64,000 nucleotides of DNA from Streptomyces niger. GTDB lineage: Bacteria > Actinomycetota > Actinomycetes > Streptomycetales > Streptomycetaceae. Below are positions 31,528-38,605 of the stretch, in pieces (position 1 is the stretch's first letter; the number at the start of each line of letters is the position of its first letter). The notes below the pieces were generated by a model that saw only the letters and a list, made by a program, of their open reading frames with translations, did no database searches and had not been told where the DNA came from. The position numbers and the translations under genes were made by a program. Location of the stretch: assembly GCF_000718305.1 (NCBI RefSeq), contig NZ_JOFQ01000005.1, forward strand, positions 62,001 through 126,000. The letters run 5' to 3'.

Positions 31528-33933
31528 TCAGCCTGTGGTGACCGTACAGCGGAAGGTGGCGCAGACCGTCCCCGGTGCCACCCGCAGGCGCAGCCGCCGG
31601 CCGGTCTCCAGGACCGTGACGCCCGGCCCGGCGCTCACCACGCCGCGCACCCGCCGGTCCCAGACGAGCTCCACCGGCTCCCCCGTGCGCGGCGGCTCCG
31701 CCACGCACAGCGTCGCCGTCCGGCCGCGCCCGCGCACCAGCACGGAGACCGGCGCCGAGGCCGTCAGCGGGCCCGCCGTGCCGGCCCGCCAGAAGTTCGC
31801 CGCCGTCACCCCCAGCGCGCGCACCTCCACCGCCTGCGCCCCGCCGCTGTTGGCGAGCACCCGCAGCCAGTGCCGGTCGGCGGCGCGCGCCGCGAGGGCC
31901 CGCTGCCCGGCACCCGGCATCAGGACGTAGGCGTACGACGCGTCCGCCGGATCGGTGCCGTGGTCCTGCCAGAGCGTGAGGTAGCGACGGGTGACCGGAT
32001 CCGCCGAGGAGCCGGTGTTGATGTCCCGCCACGCGCCGGTACGGGCCTCGCGCAGCGCCCGCAGCCCCGCGCCGCCGGGGAAGACGTAGCCGCCGTGCCC
32101 CTCCAGGTGCGCCCAGCGGGCCCGTGGGAAGGCGCCGGACCAGCCGGTCGCGGCGGGCTGCCGGACACCGTCGACGGTGAGGACCGGGCTCCCCGAGGCG
32201 CCCAGGTTGCGGTTGTCGACGACCGTTTCGACGGGCACGCCGTCCTGACCCGTGATCCCCGCGCCCAGGCACACCACCGCGTCGGCCAGGCAGAACCAGG
32301 ACTTCTTGGCCCGCAGCGTCGAGGACAGCCCGCGGACGTCCTGGCCCACGGCCGCGAACTCGCCGTCCGTGGTGCCGCCCACCCAGGTCGCGGCGGGCTT
32401 CGGCTCGCCCCAGCCGCCGCCCTCGTTGTCGGCGAGCTTCTTGGTGGAGACGGTCGTCCCCGGCAGCCGGTATGGGTCCACCGTCGGCCAGAAGGAGTCG
32501 GTGTACTGGCCGCCCCCGAAGTCCGCGCCCCACCAGTAGAGCATCCCGGCCCCGGTGTGCCAGCCCCGCGGATTCTCGCCGTTCCCGTTCTCGTAGTACG
32601 TGATCCGCTGCGAGGCCATGGAGATGTTCGCGGCGAAGCCGGCGGTGCGGTGCACGGCGCGGTCCATGGCGGGGAAGAGCTTGTGTGCGACCGGTTCGGG
32701 CGCCGCGGGGGCCGGCCCGGCGGCGACGGCGGCCAGCCGCGCGGCGTCGGCGACCCCGAACTGCCGGTCGGTCAGCACGTCCAGCGTGCTGTCCCGCTCG
32801 ATCCAGCCCTTGACCATGGCGTGCCAGCGGTCCCGCTCGGCGGCCGAGGCACCCTGCGCCAGCACCGTCACCGCGGCCAGCAGCGCGTGCCCGTGGAAGT
32901 GGTCGCTGCGCAGCACCTTCCGGTCGTCGTCGGCGAGGTGACCGCGGCTGATGGCACGCCCGTTGACGCTGTCCATCATCAGGCCGTTGTGCAGCAGCGG
33001 CGCGTAGGCGTTCTCGACGCTGTCGAAGATGATCTGCCGCTTCGGGTCGGTCACCTCCCAACTGCTGCCGCGCAGCAGCGTGAACAGCCGGCCGAGCCCG
33101 TCCAGCAGCACGAAGCCGTAGGTACCGGAGTAGGCGACCCAGGTGTGCTGGACGAAGGACCCGTCGGCGTACAGCCCGTCGCCCTTCGTCACGTACGGAA
33201 AGACCGGCGAGAGCGCGTCCCGGGCCAGCGCCAGCTTGGCCGCCGAGCGGCCGAGGACGCCGCGCACCGCGACGACCCGGCACAGGTCGACGCGGTTGGC
33301 GCCGGTGCTGGTGCCGGTGTAGTCGCCGAGCATCGAGTCCGGCACGAAGTGGTCGACCGCGGCGAGGTACCGGTCGCGCTGCGCGTCGCTCAGCTTCTCG
33401 TCGACGATCGTCATCGTGTCCAGGAGCAGCCGCGGGCTGCCGATCTGCCACTCCCACCAGTTGCCGTACCGGGTGGTGGCCGCGTTGTAGACCTTCGCGT
33501 CGAGATGATCGAGGCCCTTGAGCACGTCGGCGAGGAGGCCGGCGTCCCCGGTGAGGCCCGTACCGGGTTGGGCGTACGCCTGCGCCATGGTGTTCAGCCG
33601 GCCGTAGCTGCGGGTGATGCCGGCCGGCGGGTCGAACGGAGCGTCCGACCAGAGCGAGGCGGCGGCCGGCGCCATGGCCGTACGGAACCGCCGGGCGAGG
33701 TCGCCGGTCTCCCGCAGCCGGGTGGCGTACGGCTCGGCGGCCGGGTCGTAGCCGGTGCCCAGCTGGAGGTCGGCCCAGCGCTGCCGCAGGGCGGCGAACT
33801 CGTCGGCGGCGGGGGCCGCCCGGCCGGAACCGGCGGCGACGGCGTCCGGCGCGGGCAGCGCGAGGGCGGCCGCGCCTGCGCCGCCCGCCGCGAGGAAGCC
33901 CCTGCGGGACCAGTGGGAAGCGGGCGCGGCCAT
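31528..33933 (-). CDS. secreted polysaccharide lyase family 8 enzyme
   Basis: Cleaves uronic-acid polysaccharides (hyaluronan, chondroitin or xanthan) by beta-elimination outside the cell. The 801-residue protein has a Tat signal (SRRGFLAAGG at 9-18, then an Ala-rich core ending AVAA). The catalytic triad aligns by spacing with hyaluronate lyase: Asn213 in TGANRVD, His263 in FVQHTWVAYSG, Tyr272 in TYG; the aromatic patch is NWWEWQIGSP at 158-167. The central and C-terminal beta domains follow (TYYENGNGENPRGWHTGAG). It starts two bases after the stop of the gene at 33936, a tight operon. Substrate cannot be fixed by eye. Confidence 0.92.
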   Translation of the reverse strand: MAAPASHWSRRGFLAAGGAGAAALALPAPDAVAAGSGRAAPAADEFAALRQRWADLQLGTGYDPAAEPYATRLRETGDLARRFRTAMAPAAASLWSDAPFDPPAGITRSYGRLNTMAQAYAQPGTGLTGDAGLLADVLKGLDHLDAKVYNAATTRYGNWWEWQIGSPRLLLDTMTIVDEKLSDAQRDRYLAAVDHFVPDSMLGDYTGTSTGANRVDLCRVVAVRGVLGRSAAKLALARDALSPVFPYVTKGDGLYADGSFVQHTWVAYSGTYGFVLLDGLGRLFTLLRGSSWEVTDPKRQIIFDSVENAYAPLLHNGLMMDSVNGRAISRGHLADDDRKVLRSDHFHGHALLAAVTVLAQGASAAERDRWHAMVKGWIERDSTLDVLTDRQFGVADAARLAAVAAGPAPAAPEPVAHKLFPAMDRAVHRTAGFAANISMASQRITYYENGNGENPRGWHTGAGMLYWWGADFGGGQYTDSFWPTVDPYRLPGTTVSTKKLADNEGGGWGEPKPAATWVGGTTDGEFAAVGQDVRGLSSTLRAKKSWFCLADAVVCLGAGITGQDGVPVETVVDNRNLGASGSPVLTVDGVRQPAATGWSGAFPRARWAHLEGHGGYVFPGGAGLRALREARTGAWRDINTGSSADPVTRRYLTLWQDHGTDPADASYAYVLMPGAGQRALAARAADRHWLRVLANSGGAQAVEVRALGVTAANFWRAGTAGPLTASAPVSVLVRGRGRTATLCVAEPPRTGEPVELVWDRRVRGVVSAGPGVTVLETGRRLRLRVAPGTVCATFRCTVTTG

Positions 33934-33935
33934 GG

Positions 33936-34445
33936 TCAGCAGCCGCCGCAGTTGTAGTAGAGGACGTCCCAGTGGGAGCCCTCCTTGGCGTAGATGTTGC
34001 CGGACCCCGACCGGTACATCGGCGCACCGTCCCCGCGTACGCCGATGTAGGCGAAGCTGCCGGTCACGTAGTTGCTGACGCAGGTGTTCAGCGCGAAGTC
34101 GAGCTTGTAGCCGTTCCAGTGGCTGTACGTGCCGCTCGCGTGGCCGGTCTCGGTGCCGCCGGTGATGTTCAGCGCGCAGCCGCTGGCCTTCTTGAGGGTG
34201 ACGGCGCCCTGGGCGGTGGCCTGGTTCAGCTGGTCGAAGGAGGTGCAGGTCGGGGTGTTGCGGTCCGAGCAGCCGCCGGAGGAGGACCAGGTGATGCCGG
34301 CGTCGCGGAACATCGTGGTGGCCTGGGCGTGGGTGAGCTTGGTGACGGCGTGCGCCTCGCCGGCGTCGGTGAGGACGCCGAAGCCGGGCGCGAAGAGGGC
34401 GCCGAGGACGAGTGCCAGCGTGCTGAGGACGGCGCGGACTCTCAT
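33936..34445 (-). CDS. small secreted protein with M15-like metallopeptidase motif
   Basis: 169-residue exported protein with a signal peptide to about residue 33 (VLGALFAPGFGVL...AHA). The core has six Cys (59, 67, 90, 122, 166, 169), likely three disulfides. TYSHWNGYKLDF (His109, Asp116, spacing H-x6-D) with a later SHWD (His158) copies the zinc ligands of M15 D,D- or L,D-peptidases such as VanY/VanX, although the rest is not a close match. It may trim peptidoglycan or be a diverged relative. It is the first gene of an operon with the lyase. ATG 34445 follows AGGAGG. Confidence 0.72.
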   Translation of the reverse strand: MRVRAVLSTLALVLGALFAPGFGVLTDAGEAHAVTKLTHAQATTMFRDAGITWSSSGGCSDRNTPTCTSFDQLNQATAQGAVTLKKASGCALNITGGTETGHASGTYSHWNGYKLDFALNTCVSNYVTGSFAYIGVRGDGAPMYRSGSGNIYAKEGSHWDVLYYNCGGC

Positions 34446-34605
34446 GGGGAACCTCCTGCGGTGAACCGGTGACCGTGCGACGGATGTTTCGGCGGTGCAG
34501 GTGGAGCACCGCAGATGATGCCCGACCTCTACGCGCGTCGCCAGCCCCCGCGAGCGGGACGGACGAAGGCCGATCCGGCCTCTCCCCGACGGAAAGGTCG
34601 GAAAG

Positions 34606-34656
34606 GTTGAATTTTGAACCAGAGGGGTCTACGCTCGATCTCGTTGAACGTTAAAC
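34606..34656 (+). promoter_or_regulatory. yceI promoter with twin operators
   Basis: Two 14-base palindromes of the form GTTGAANNTTNAAC lie at 34606-34619 and 34643-34656, 37 bases apart centre to centre. TTGAAT (34607-34612) and TACGCT (34630-34635) are spaced 17 bases, a good SigA-type promoter; the first operator covers the -35. The form suggests a MarR-type repressor. Confidence 0.65.
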
Positions 34657-34711
34657 AAGAAGTTCGACACCGACGCCCGAGGTCCCCCGACCCGTCCCCC
34701 GAGGAGGAGCC

Positions 34712-35329
34712 ATGGCTCTGTTCCACCGCAAGCGCACTGCCGAGACGTCCGCCCCCGCCGCCGCCGCGGCTCCCGCCGTCGACCCCGCGCTGGCCGCGCT
34801 GACCGGCGACTACGCCATCGACCCGGCGCACAGCAGCATCGGCTTCACCGTGCGGCACGCCATGGTCACCAACGTCCGCGGCGCCTTCGGTGCCCACGAG
34901 GGCACCCTCCATCTGGACGGCGCGAACCCGGCCGCCTCGACGGCCACCATCGACGTGCAGATCGCCAGCATCGACACCGGCATCGCGGACCGCGACGGCC
35001 ACCTGAAGAGCGCCGACTTCTTCGACGCCGAGACGTACCCGCTGATGACCTTCCGCTCCACGGCGGTCGAGCAGACCGGCAGCGCGACGTACCGGGTCAC
35101 CGGCGACCTGACGATCAAGGACGTCACCAAGCCGCTCGCCATCGACCTGGAGTTCAACGGCTCCGCCACCGACGTCTACGGCGCCGAGCGCGTGGGCTTC
35201 GAGGGCAGCGCCGACATCCTCCGCTCGGAGTGGGGCCTCACCTGGAACGCCGCGCTGGAGACGGGCGGCGTGATGGTCAGCGACAAGGTGAAGCTGACCT
35301 TCGACATCTCGGCGGTCAAGAACGCCTGA
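34712..35329 (+). CDS. YceI family protein
   Basis: 205-residue lipocalin-like protein, a family that binds polyisoprenoid or similar amphipathic lipids. Residues 25-205 are the YceI domain: GDYAIDPAHSSIGFTVRHAM, FGAHEGTLHLDG, DRDGHLKSADFFDAETYPLM, VTGDLTIKDVTKPLAID. The N-terminal 25 residues (ALFHRKRTAETSAPAAAAA) are not a signal peptide, so it is probably cytoplasmic. GAGGAG precedes ATG 34712. It is monocistronic, under the twin operators upstream and closed by the hairpin at 35351. Confidence 0.93.
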   Translation: MALFHRKRTAETSAPAAAAAPAVDPALAALTGDYAIDPAHSSIGFTVRHAMVTNVRGAFGAHEGTLHLDGANPAASTATIDVQIASIDTGIADRDGHLKSADFFDAETYPLMTFRSTAVEQTGSATYRVTGDLTIKDVTKPLAIDLEFNGSATDVYGAERVGFEGSADILRSEWGLTWNAALETGGVMVSDKVKLTFDISAVKNA

Positions 35330-35350
35330 CCCGGCCGCCGGCAGAACAGC

Positions 35351-35395
35351 GCGGCCCCGGCCGGTCCCTCCCCCCTGGGAACCGGCCGGGGCCGC
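35351..35395 (+). terminator. yceI terminator
   Basis: Fifteen-base perfect arms GCGGCCCCGGCCGGT/ACCGGCCGGGGCCGC separated by 15 bases, 21 bases past the yceI stop. Confidence 0.8.
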
Positions 35396-35431
35396 GGTCG
35401 CGCCCTAGATCGGGAAGGGCAGTCGCTCGCC

Positions 35432-35644
35432 GTGCCGGGCGTCCACCTCTTCGTCAGCGACAACGGCACTGAGGTCGATGTCGACTGCGCAGCTGACGGG
35501 AGCGGAATCTTCGACCTCTGGCGGCTGCGCTGGTACGGGCTGAGCCTGCCGGAGCCTCTTGAGTGCCTGATGGGAAACCTGGCAATCATGAGGGGCGCAC
35601 GTGGTTCGTGTCCTGCCGTTACGTTTGGCGTTTGCAGAGCATGA
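35432..35644 (+). CDS. possible small protein, weakly supported
   Basis: A 70-residue frame beginning at GTG 35432 (MPGVHLFVSDNGTEVDVDC). Third-position G+C is high over its first 45 codons (85% or so by eye), then falls, and the last 15 residues look non-coding. There is no good ribosome site. It may be a gene fragment. The antisense strand has a shorter open stretch ending at 35405 with a poorer codon pattern. The rest of 35396-35640 contains nothing I recognise. Confidence 0.2.
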   Translation: MPGVHLFVSDNGTEVDVDCAADGSGIFDLWRLRWYGLSLPEPLECLMGNLAIMRGARGSCPAVTFGVCRA

Positions 35645-35949
35645 CCACTCGTACGACAGCCACCGCTCTCACCATCACAGCAGCCGCCCTGGGGGCCCCA
35701 CTCGCCATGGCCACCCCCGCCTCCGCAGGTGGGATCGGAGACTTCCTGTCGCCGGCCTTCGGCACCACGTGCGCCAACCACCACAGCACGCCCCGCGCGA
35801 CCGACACCACATCGGCCGGCACCGGTTCGGCCGACGGCAACTTCCTGGGGCTTCCGGTCGGTAGCCCCTTCAACCAATGCGGCGGCGCCGACCTTCCACT
35901 CAACCCCTATCCCATCGTCCATGCCGTGCCCAATGAAGCCATGCGGTAG
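35641..35949 (+). CDS. small secreted chaplin-like protein
   Basis: 102-residue exported protein with a signal peptide (TTATALTITAAALGAPLAMA) cut near TPASA-GG at residue 29. The mature part holds two Cys: FLSPAFGTTCANHHS and NFLGLPVGSPFNQCGG. Both resemble pieces of chaplins (the NPAFGNTC end and the P.N.CGN strand) but in reversed order and with more charge. It could be a surface protein of aerial hyphae. No classic chaplin repeat or LPXTG anchor is present, so the family call is tentative; secretion is firm. Confidence 0.6.
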   Translation: MTTRTTATALTITAAALGAPLAMATPASAGGIGDFLSPAFGTTCANHHSTPRATDTTSAGTGSADGNFLGLPVGSPFNQCGGADLPLNPYPIVHAVPNEAMR

Positions 35950-36042
35950 GCGCCGAGGCGAGCGCTTCTCGTGCTCGGCGAGCAGGGATGATCAGGGCGG
36001 GCTGGAAACCACCGCTACACGACACGTAGCCAACTGATCGCT

Positions 36043-36180
36043 TCAGGATGAGGTTCGCAGGCGGCGGAGGCATATGAGGCTGCAGGCCAGTTCGAGCAGG
36101 GCCTGGTGGAGATCGGCGCGTCGTTCGTATCGGGTGCGGAGCCGTTTGAACTGGTGCAGCCAGGCGAAGGCGCGCTCCAT
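36043..36180 (-). mobile_element. remnant of an IS5-like transposase (C-terminal 45 residues)
   Basis: On the minus strand 36180 to 36043 reads MERAFAWLHQFKRLRTRYER, then RADLHQALLELACSLICL and ends RRLRTSS followed by a stop. This is the conserved C-terminal end of an IS4/IS5-type DDE transposase common in Streptomyces. The catalytic part is missing: at 36180 the sequence changes abruptly to the NUDIX gene on the other strand. I see no intact terminal repeat. Confidence 0.8.
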
Positions 36181-36649
36181 GGCCCGTACCGAATACTTCG
36201 ACGATCCGGACGCTTCCGAGCCGAACAGCATGGTCGTGGCGGCTTCCGCCGTGGTCACCGATGCCGAGGGACGCATCCTTCTCCAGAGGCGCGTCGACAA
36301 CGGTCTGTGGGCCCTCCCGGGGGGCGCCATGGAGCTGGGGGACTCCCTGTCCGGTGCAGCGGTCCGGGAAGTCAAGGAAGAGACCGGGCTGGACGTGGAG
36401 ATCACCGGTCTGGTCGGTACGTACACGGATCCCCGCCACGTCATCGAGTACGGCGACGGCGAGGTACGGCGGCAGTTCAACGTGTGTTTCACGGCCCGCG
36501 CGGTCGGGGGGACACTGGCCGTCTCGGACGAGTCGACGGAAGTCCGGTTCGTGGCGCCGAGGGACATCGATGCGCTGTCCATGCACCACACGCAGCGGCT
36601 TCGCCTGCGGCATTTCCTGGAGAACCGCCCGGATCCCTATCTGGGGTAG
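36179..36649 (+). CDS. NUDIX hydrolase
   Basis: 156-residue pyrophosphohydrolase with the complete NUDIX box GGAMELGDSLSGAAVREVKE followed by ETGL (G-x5-E-x7-REVKEETGL). The beginning is MARTEYFDDPDASEPNSMVV. It starts at ATG 36179, which lies exactly at the break of the IS remnant; GAAGG about ten bases before it also belongs to the remnant. An in-frame ATG at 36074 would read through the remnant and gives a Ser/Arg-rich stretch with no family likeness. Substrate not predictable. Confidence 0.9.
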   Translation: MARTEYFDDPDASEPNSMVVAASAVVTDAEGRILLQRRVDNGLWALPGGAMELGDSLSGAAVREVKEETGLDVEITGLVGTYTDPRHVIEYGDGEVRRQFNVCFTARAVGGTLAVSDESTEVRFVAPRDIDALSMHHTQRLRLRHFLENRPDPYLG

Positions 36650-36708
36650 CCGCCAGAGCGCGGCCCCGCCCGGTTCGTAAGAACCCGGCGGGGCCGCCGT
36701 CGTACCGG

Positions 36709-38322
36709 TCAGTCCTGCGGCGCGACCCCCGCGCGCATCAGGCCGTACGCGTACGCGTCGTCCAGCGCCTGCCACGACGCGGCGATGACGTTCTCCGCGA
36801 CGCCGACCGTGGACCACTCGCCGCGGCCGTCGCCGGTGGAGACCAGGACGCGGGTGATCGAGCCGGTGCCGAGCGCGCCCTCCAGGATGCGGACCTTGTA
36901 GTCCACCAGCTCCATCTGCGCCAGCTGCGGGTAGATCTGCTCCAGCGCCACCCGCAGCGCCCGGTCCAGCGCGTTGACCGGGCCGTTGCCCTCCGCCGTG
37001 GCCACTATCCGCTCGCCCTTGGCCCACAGCTTCACCGTGGCCTCGTTGGCGTGCGTGCCGTCGGGGCGGTCCTCGACGATCGCGCGCCAGGACTCGACGG
37101 TGAAGTACCGCAGCGGGCGGCCCTGCACCTCCTCGCGCAGCAGCAGCTCGAAGGAGGCGTCGGCGGCTTCGTAGGTGTACCCGGCGAGCTCGCGCTCCTT
37201 GACCCGCTCCACGACCCGGCCGACCAGTTCGCGGTCGCCGCCGAGGTCGATGCCCAGCTCCTTGCCCTTGAGCTCGATCGAGGCGCGGCCGGCCATGTCG
37301 GAGACCAGCATCCGCATGGTGTTGCCGACCAGCTCGGGGTCGATGTGCTGGTACAGGTCGGGGTCGACCTTGATCGCGGAGGCGTGCAGGCCCGCCTTGT
37401 GCGCGAAGGCGGAGAGGCCGACGTAAGGCTGGTGGGTGGAGGGCGTGAGGTTCACGACCTCGGCGATGGCGTGCGAGATCCGGGTGGTCTCGGCGAGCTT
37501 GCCCTCGGGCAGCACCCTGCGGCCGTACTTGAGCTCCAGCGCGGCGACGACCGGGAAGAGGTTGGAGTTGCCGACCCGCTCGCCGTAGCCGTTGGCGGTG
37601 CACTGCACGTGCGTGGCGCCGGCGTCGACGGCGGCCAGGGTGTTGGCGACCGCGCAGCCGGTGTCGTCCTGGGCGTGGATGCCCAGCCGCGCGCCGGTGT
37701 CCGCAAGGACGGTGCGGACGACCGCGGTGACCTGGGCGGGGAGCATGCCGCCGTTGGTGTCGCAGAGGACGACGACGTCGGCGCCGGCCTCACTGGCGGT
37801 GCGGACGACCTGCTTGGCGTAGTCGGCGTCCAGCGCGTAGCCGTCGAAGAAGTGCTCGCAGTCCAGGAAGACCCGGCGGCCCTGTTCGCGCAGGTAGGCG
37901 ACGGTGTCCCGGATCATGGCCAGGTTCTCGTCCAGCGTGGTGCGCAGGGCGAGCTCCACGTGGCGTACGTGGGACTTGGCGACCAGGGTGATGACCGGGG
38001 CTTTGGCATCCAGGAGGGCCGTGACCTGGGGGTCGTCCTCGACGCGTACGCCGGCCTTGCGGGTGGCGCCGAAGGCGACCAGCTGTGCGTGGCGGAAGGG
38101 GACCTCTTCCTGTACCCGCTGGAAGAACTCGGTGTCCCGGGGGTTGGCGCCTGGCCAGCCGCCCTCGATGAAGCCCACGCCGAAGTCGTCCAGGTGGCGT
38201 GCGATGGTCAGCTTGTCCGCGACGGTCAGGTTGATGCCCTCGCGCTGCGCGCCGTCGCGCAGCGTCGTGTCGAACACGTGGAAATCGTCGGACAGAGGAG
38301 AGGGTTCTGAGGTGTCCGTCAT
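36709..38322 (-). CDS. cimA: citramalate synthase
   Basis: Condenses pyruvate and acetyl-CoA to (R)-citramalate, opening the threonine-independent route to isoleucine. It belongs to the DRE-TIM family, 537 residues from ATG 38322 (MTDTSEPSPLSDDFHVFDTT). Motifs: FDTTLRDGAQREGINLTVAD, GFIEGGWPGANPRD, LCDTNGGMLPAQ, GIHAQDDTGCAVANTLAA, and the LeuA-like dimer domain near the C-terminus (LVDYKVRILEGALGTGSITR). GGWPG and length separate CimA from LeuA or homocitrate synthase. The upstream leader (38429-38562) carries a probable isoleucine attenuator. Confidence 0.93.
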   Translation of the reverse strand: MTDTSEPSPLSDDFHVFDTTLRDGAQREGINLTVADKLTIARHLDDFGVGFIEGGWPGANPRDTEFFQRVQEEVPFRHAQLVAFGATRKAGVRVEDDPQVTALLDAKAPVITLVAKSHVRHVELALRTTLDENLAMIRDTVAYLREQGRRVFLDCEHFFDGYALDADYAKQVVRTASEAGADVVVLCDTNGGMLPAQVTAVVRTVLADTGARLGIHAQDDTGCAVANTLAAVDAGATHVQCTANGYGERVGNSNLFPVVAALELKYGRRVLPEGKLAETTRISHAIAEVVNLTPSTHQPYVGLSAFAHKAGLHASAIKVDPDLYQHIDPELVGNTMRMLVSDMAGRASIELKGKELGIDLGGDRELVGRVVERVKERELAGYTYEAADASFELLLREEVQGRPLRYFTVESWRAIVEDRPDGTHANEATVKLWAKGERIVATAEGNGPVNALDRALRVALEQIYPQLAQMELVDYKVRILEGALGTGSITRVLVSTGDGRGEWSTVGVAENVIAASWQALDDAYAYGLMRAGVAPQD

Positions 38323-38428
38323 GCTGGTCTGGCTCCTGTCGGGATCTCGGTCTACCGGAATGACCGGCTCCACCGTCCCCTCATGATCCCTCGCGCTCCG
38401 TTCCCGGTGGCGGGTGGGCCGGGAAACG

Positions 38429-38455
38429 AAAAAACCTCTCGCGGGTGCGAGAGGT
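38429..38455 (-). terminator. attenuator hairpin with U-run in the cimA leader
   Basis: Nine-base perfect stem ACCTCTCGC/GCGAGAGGT (38434-38455) with a four-base loop, followed on the minus strand by six U. It lies 107 bases before cimA and 56 bases after the leader-peptide stop, so it can only act as an attenuator or as a second MFS terminator. Confidence 0.75.
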
Positions 38456-38511
38456 CTGCGCGCGGGTCTGGGACGACGGTGCCGCGCCGTACTCGGTTTC
38501 GTACGGGGCGG

Positions 38512-38547
38512 TCACTGCGGACCGGCGCGCCTGCTGCCAATAATCAT
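38512..38547 (-). CDS. cimA leader peptide with tandem isoleucine codons
   Basis: Eleven codons, ATG ATT ATT GGC AGC AGG..., giving MIIGSRRAGPQ. ATT is the rare isoleucine codon in this G+C-rich genome and here it occurs twice in a row at the start. A longer frame from ATG 38562 (MLSFA in front) is equally possible. No ribosome site is obvious, so it might be leaderless. A hairpin CCGTAC/GTACGG (38487-38506) follows directly, then the U-run terminator: the order of a ribosome-sensing attenuator. Confidence 0.5.
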   Translation of the reverse strand: MIIGSRRAGPQ

Positions 38548-38562
38548 GGCGAACGAGAGCAT

Positions 38563-38590
38563 GGGGGCAGTCTTGCACACGACTGCCCCC
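38563..38590 (-). terminator. terminator of the MHS permease gene
   Basis: Ten-base perfect arms GGGGGCAGTC/GACTGCCCCC with an eight-base loop, 15 bases past the permease stop at 38606. Confidence 0.7.
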
Positions 38591-38605
38591 GAAGTGCCCC
38601 TTGTC

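Noticed and set aside
35405..35660. Minus-strand open stretch encoding SHQALKRLRQAQ-like sequence
   Set aside because: No start codon, weaker codon bias than the plus strand and no family I could confirm; could be a decayed gene end.
36074..36178. N-terminal extension of the NUDIX protein
   Set aside because: It is the complement of the transposase remnant and lacks NUDIX similarity; the ATG at 36179 is better.
38381..38578. 65-codon frame across the cimA leader
   Set aside because: It reads straight through the U-run terminator and has no ribosome site; the short Ile-Ile frame in another phase is more plausible.
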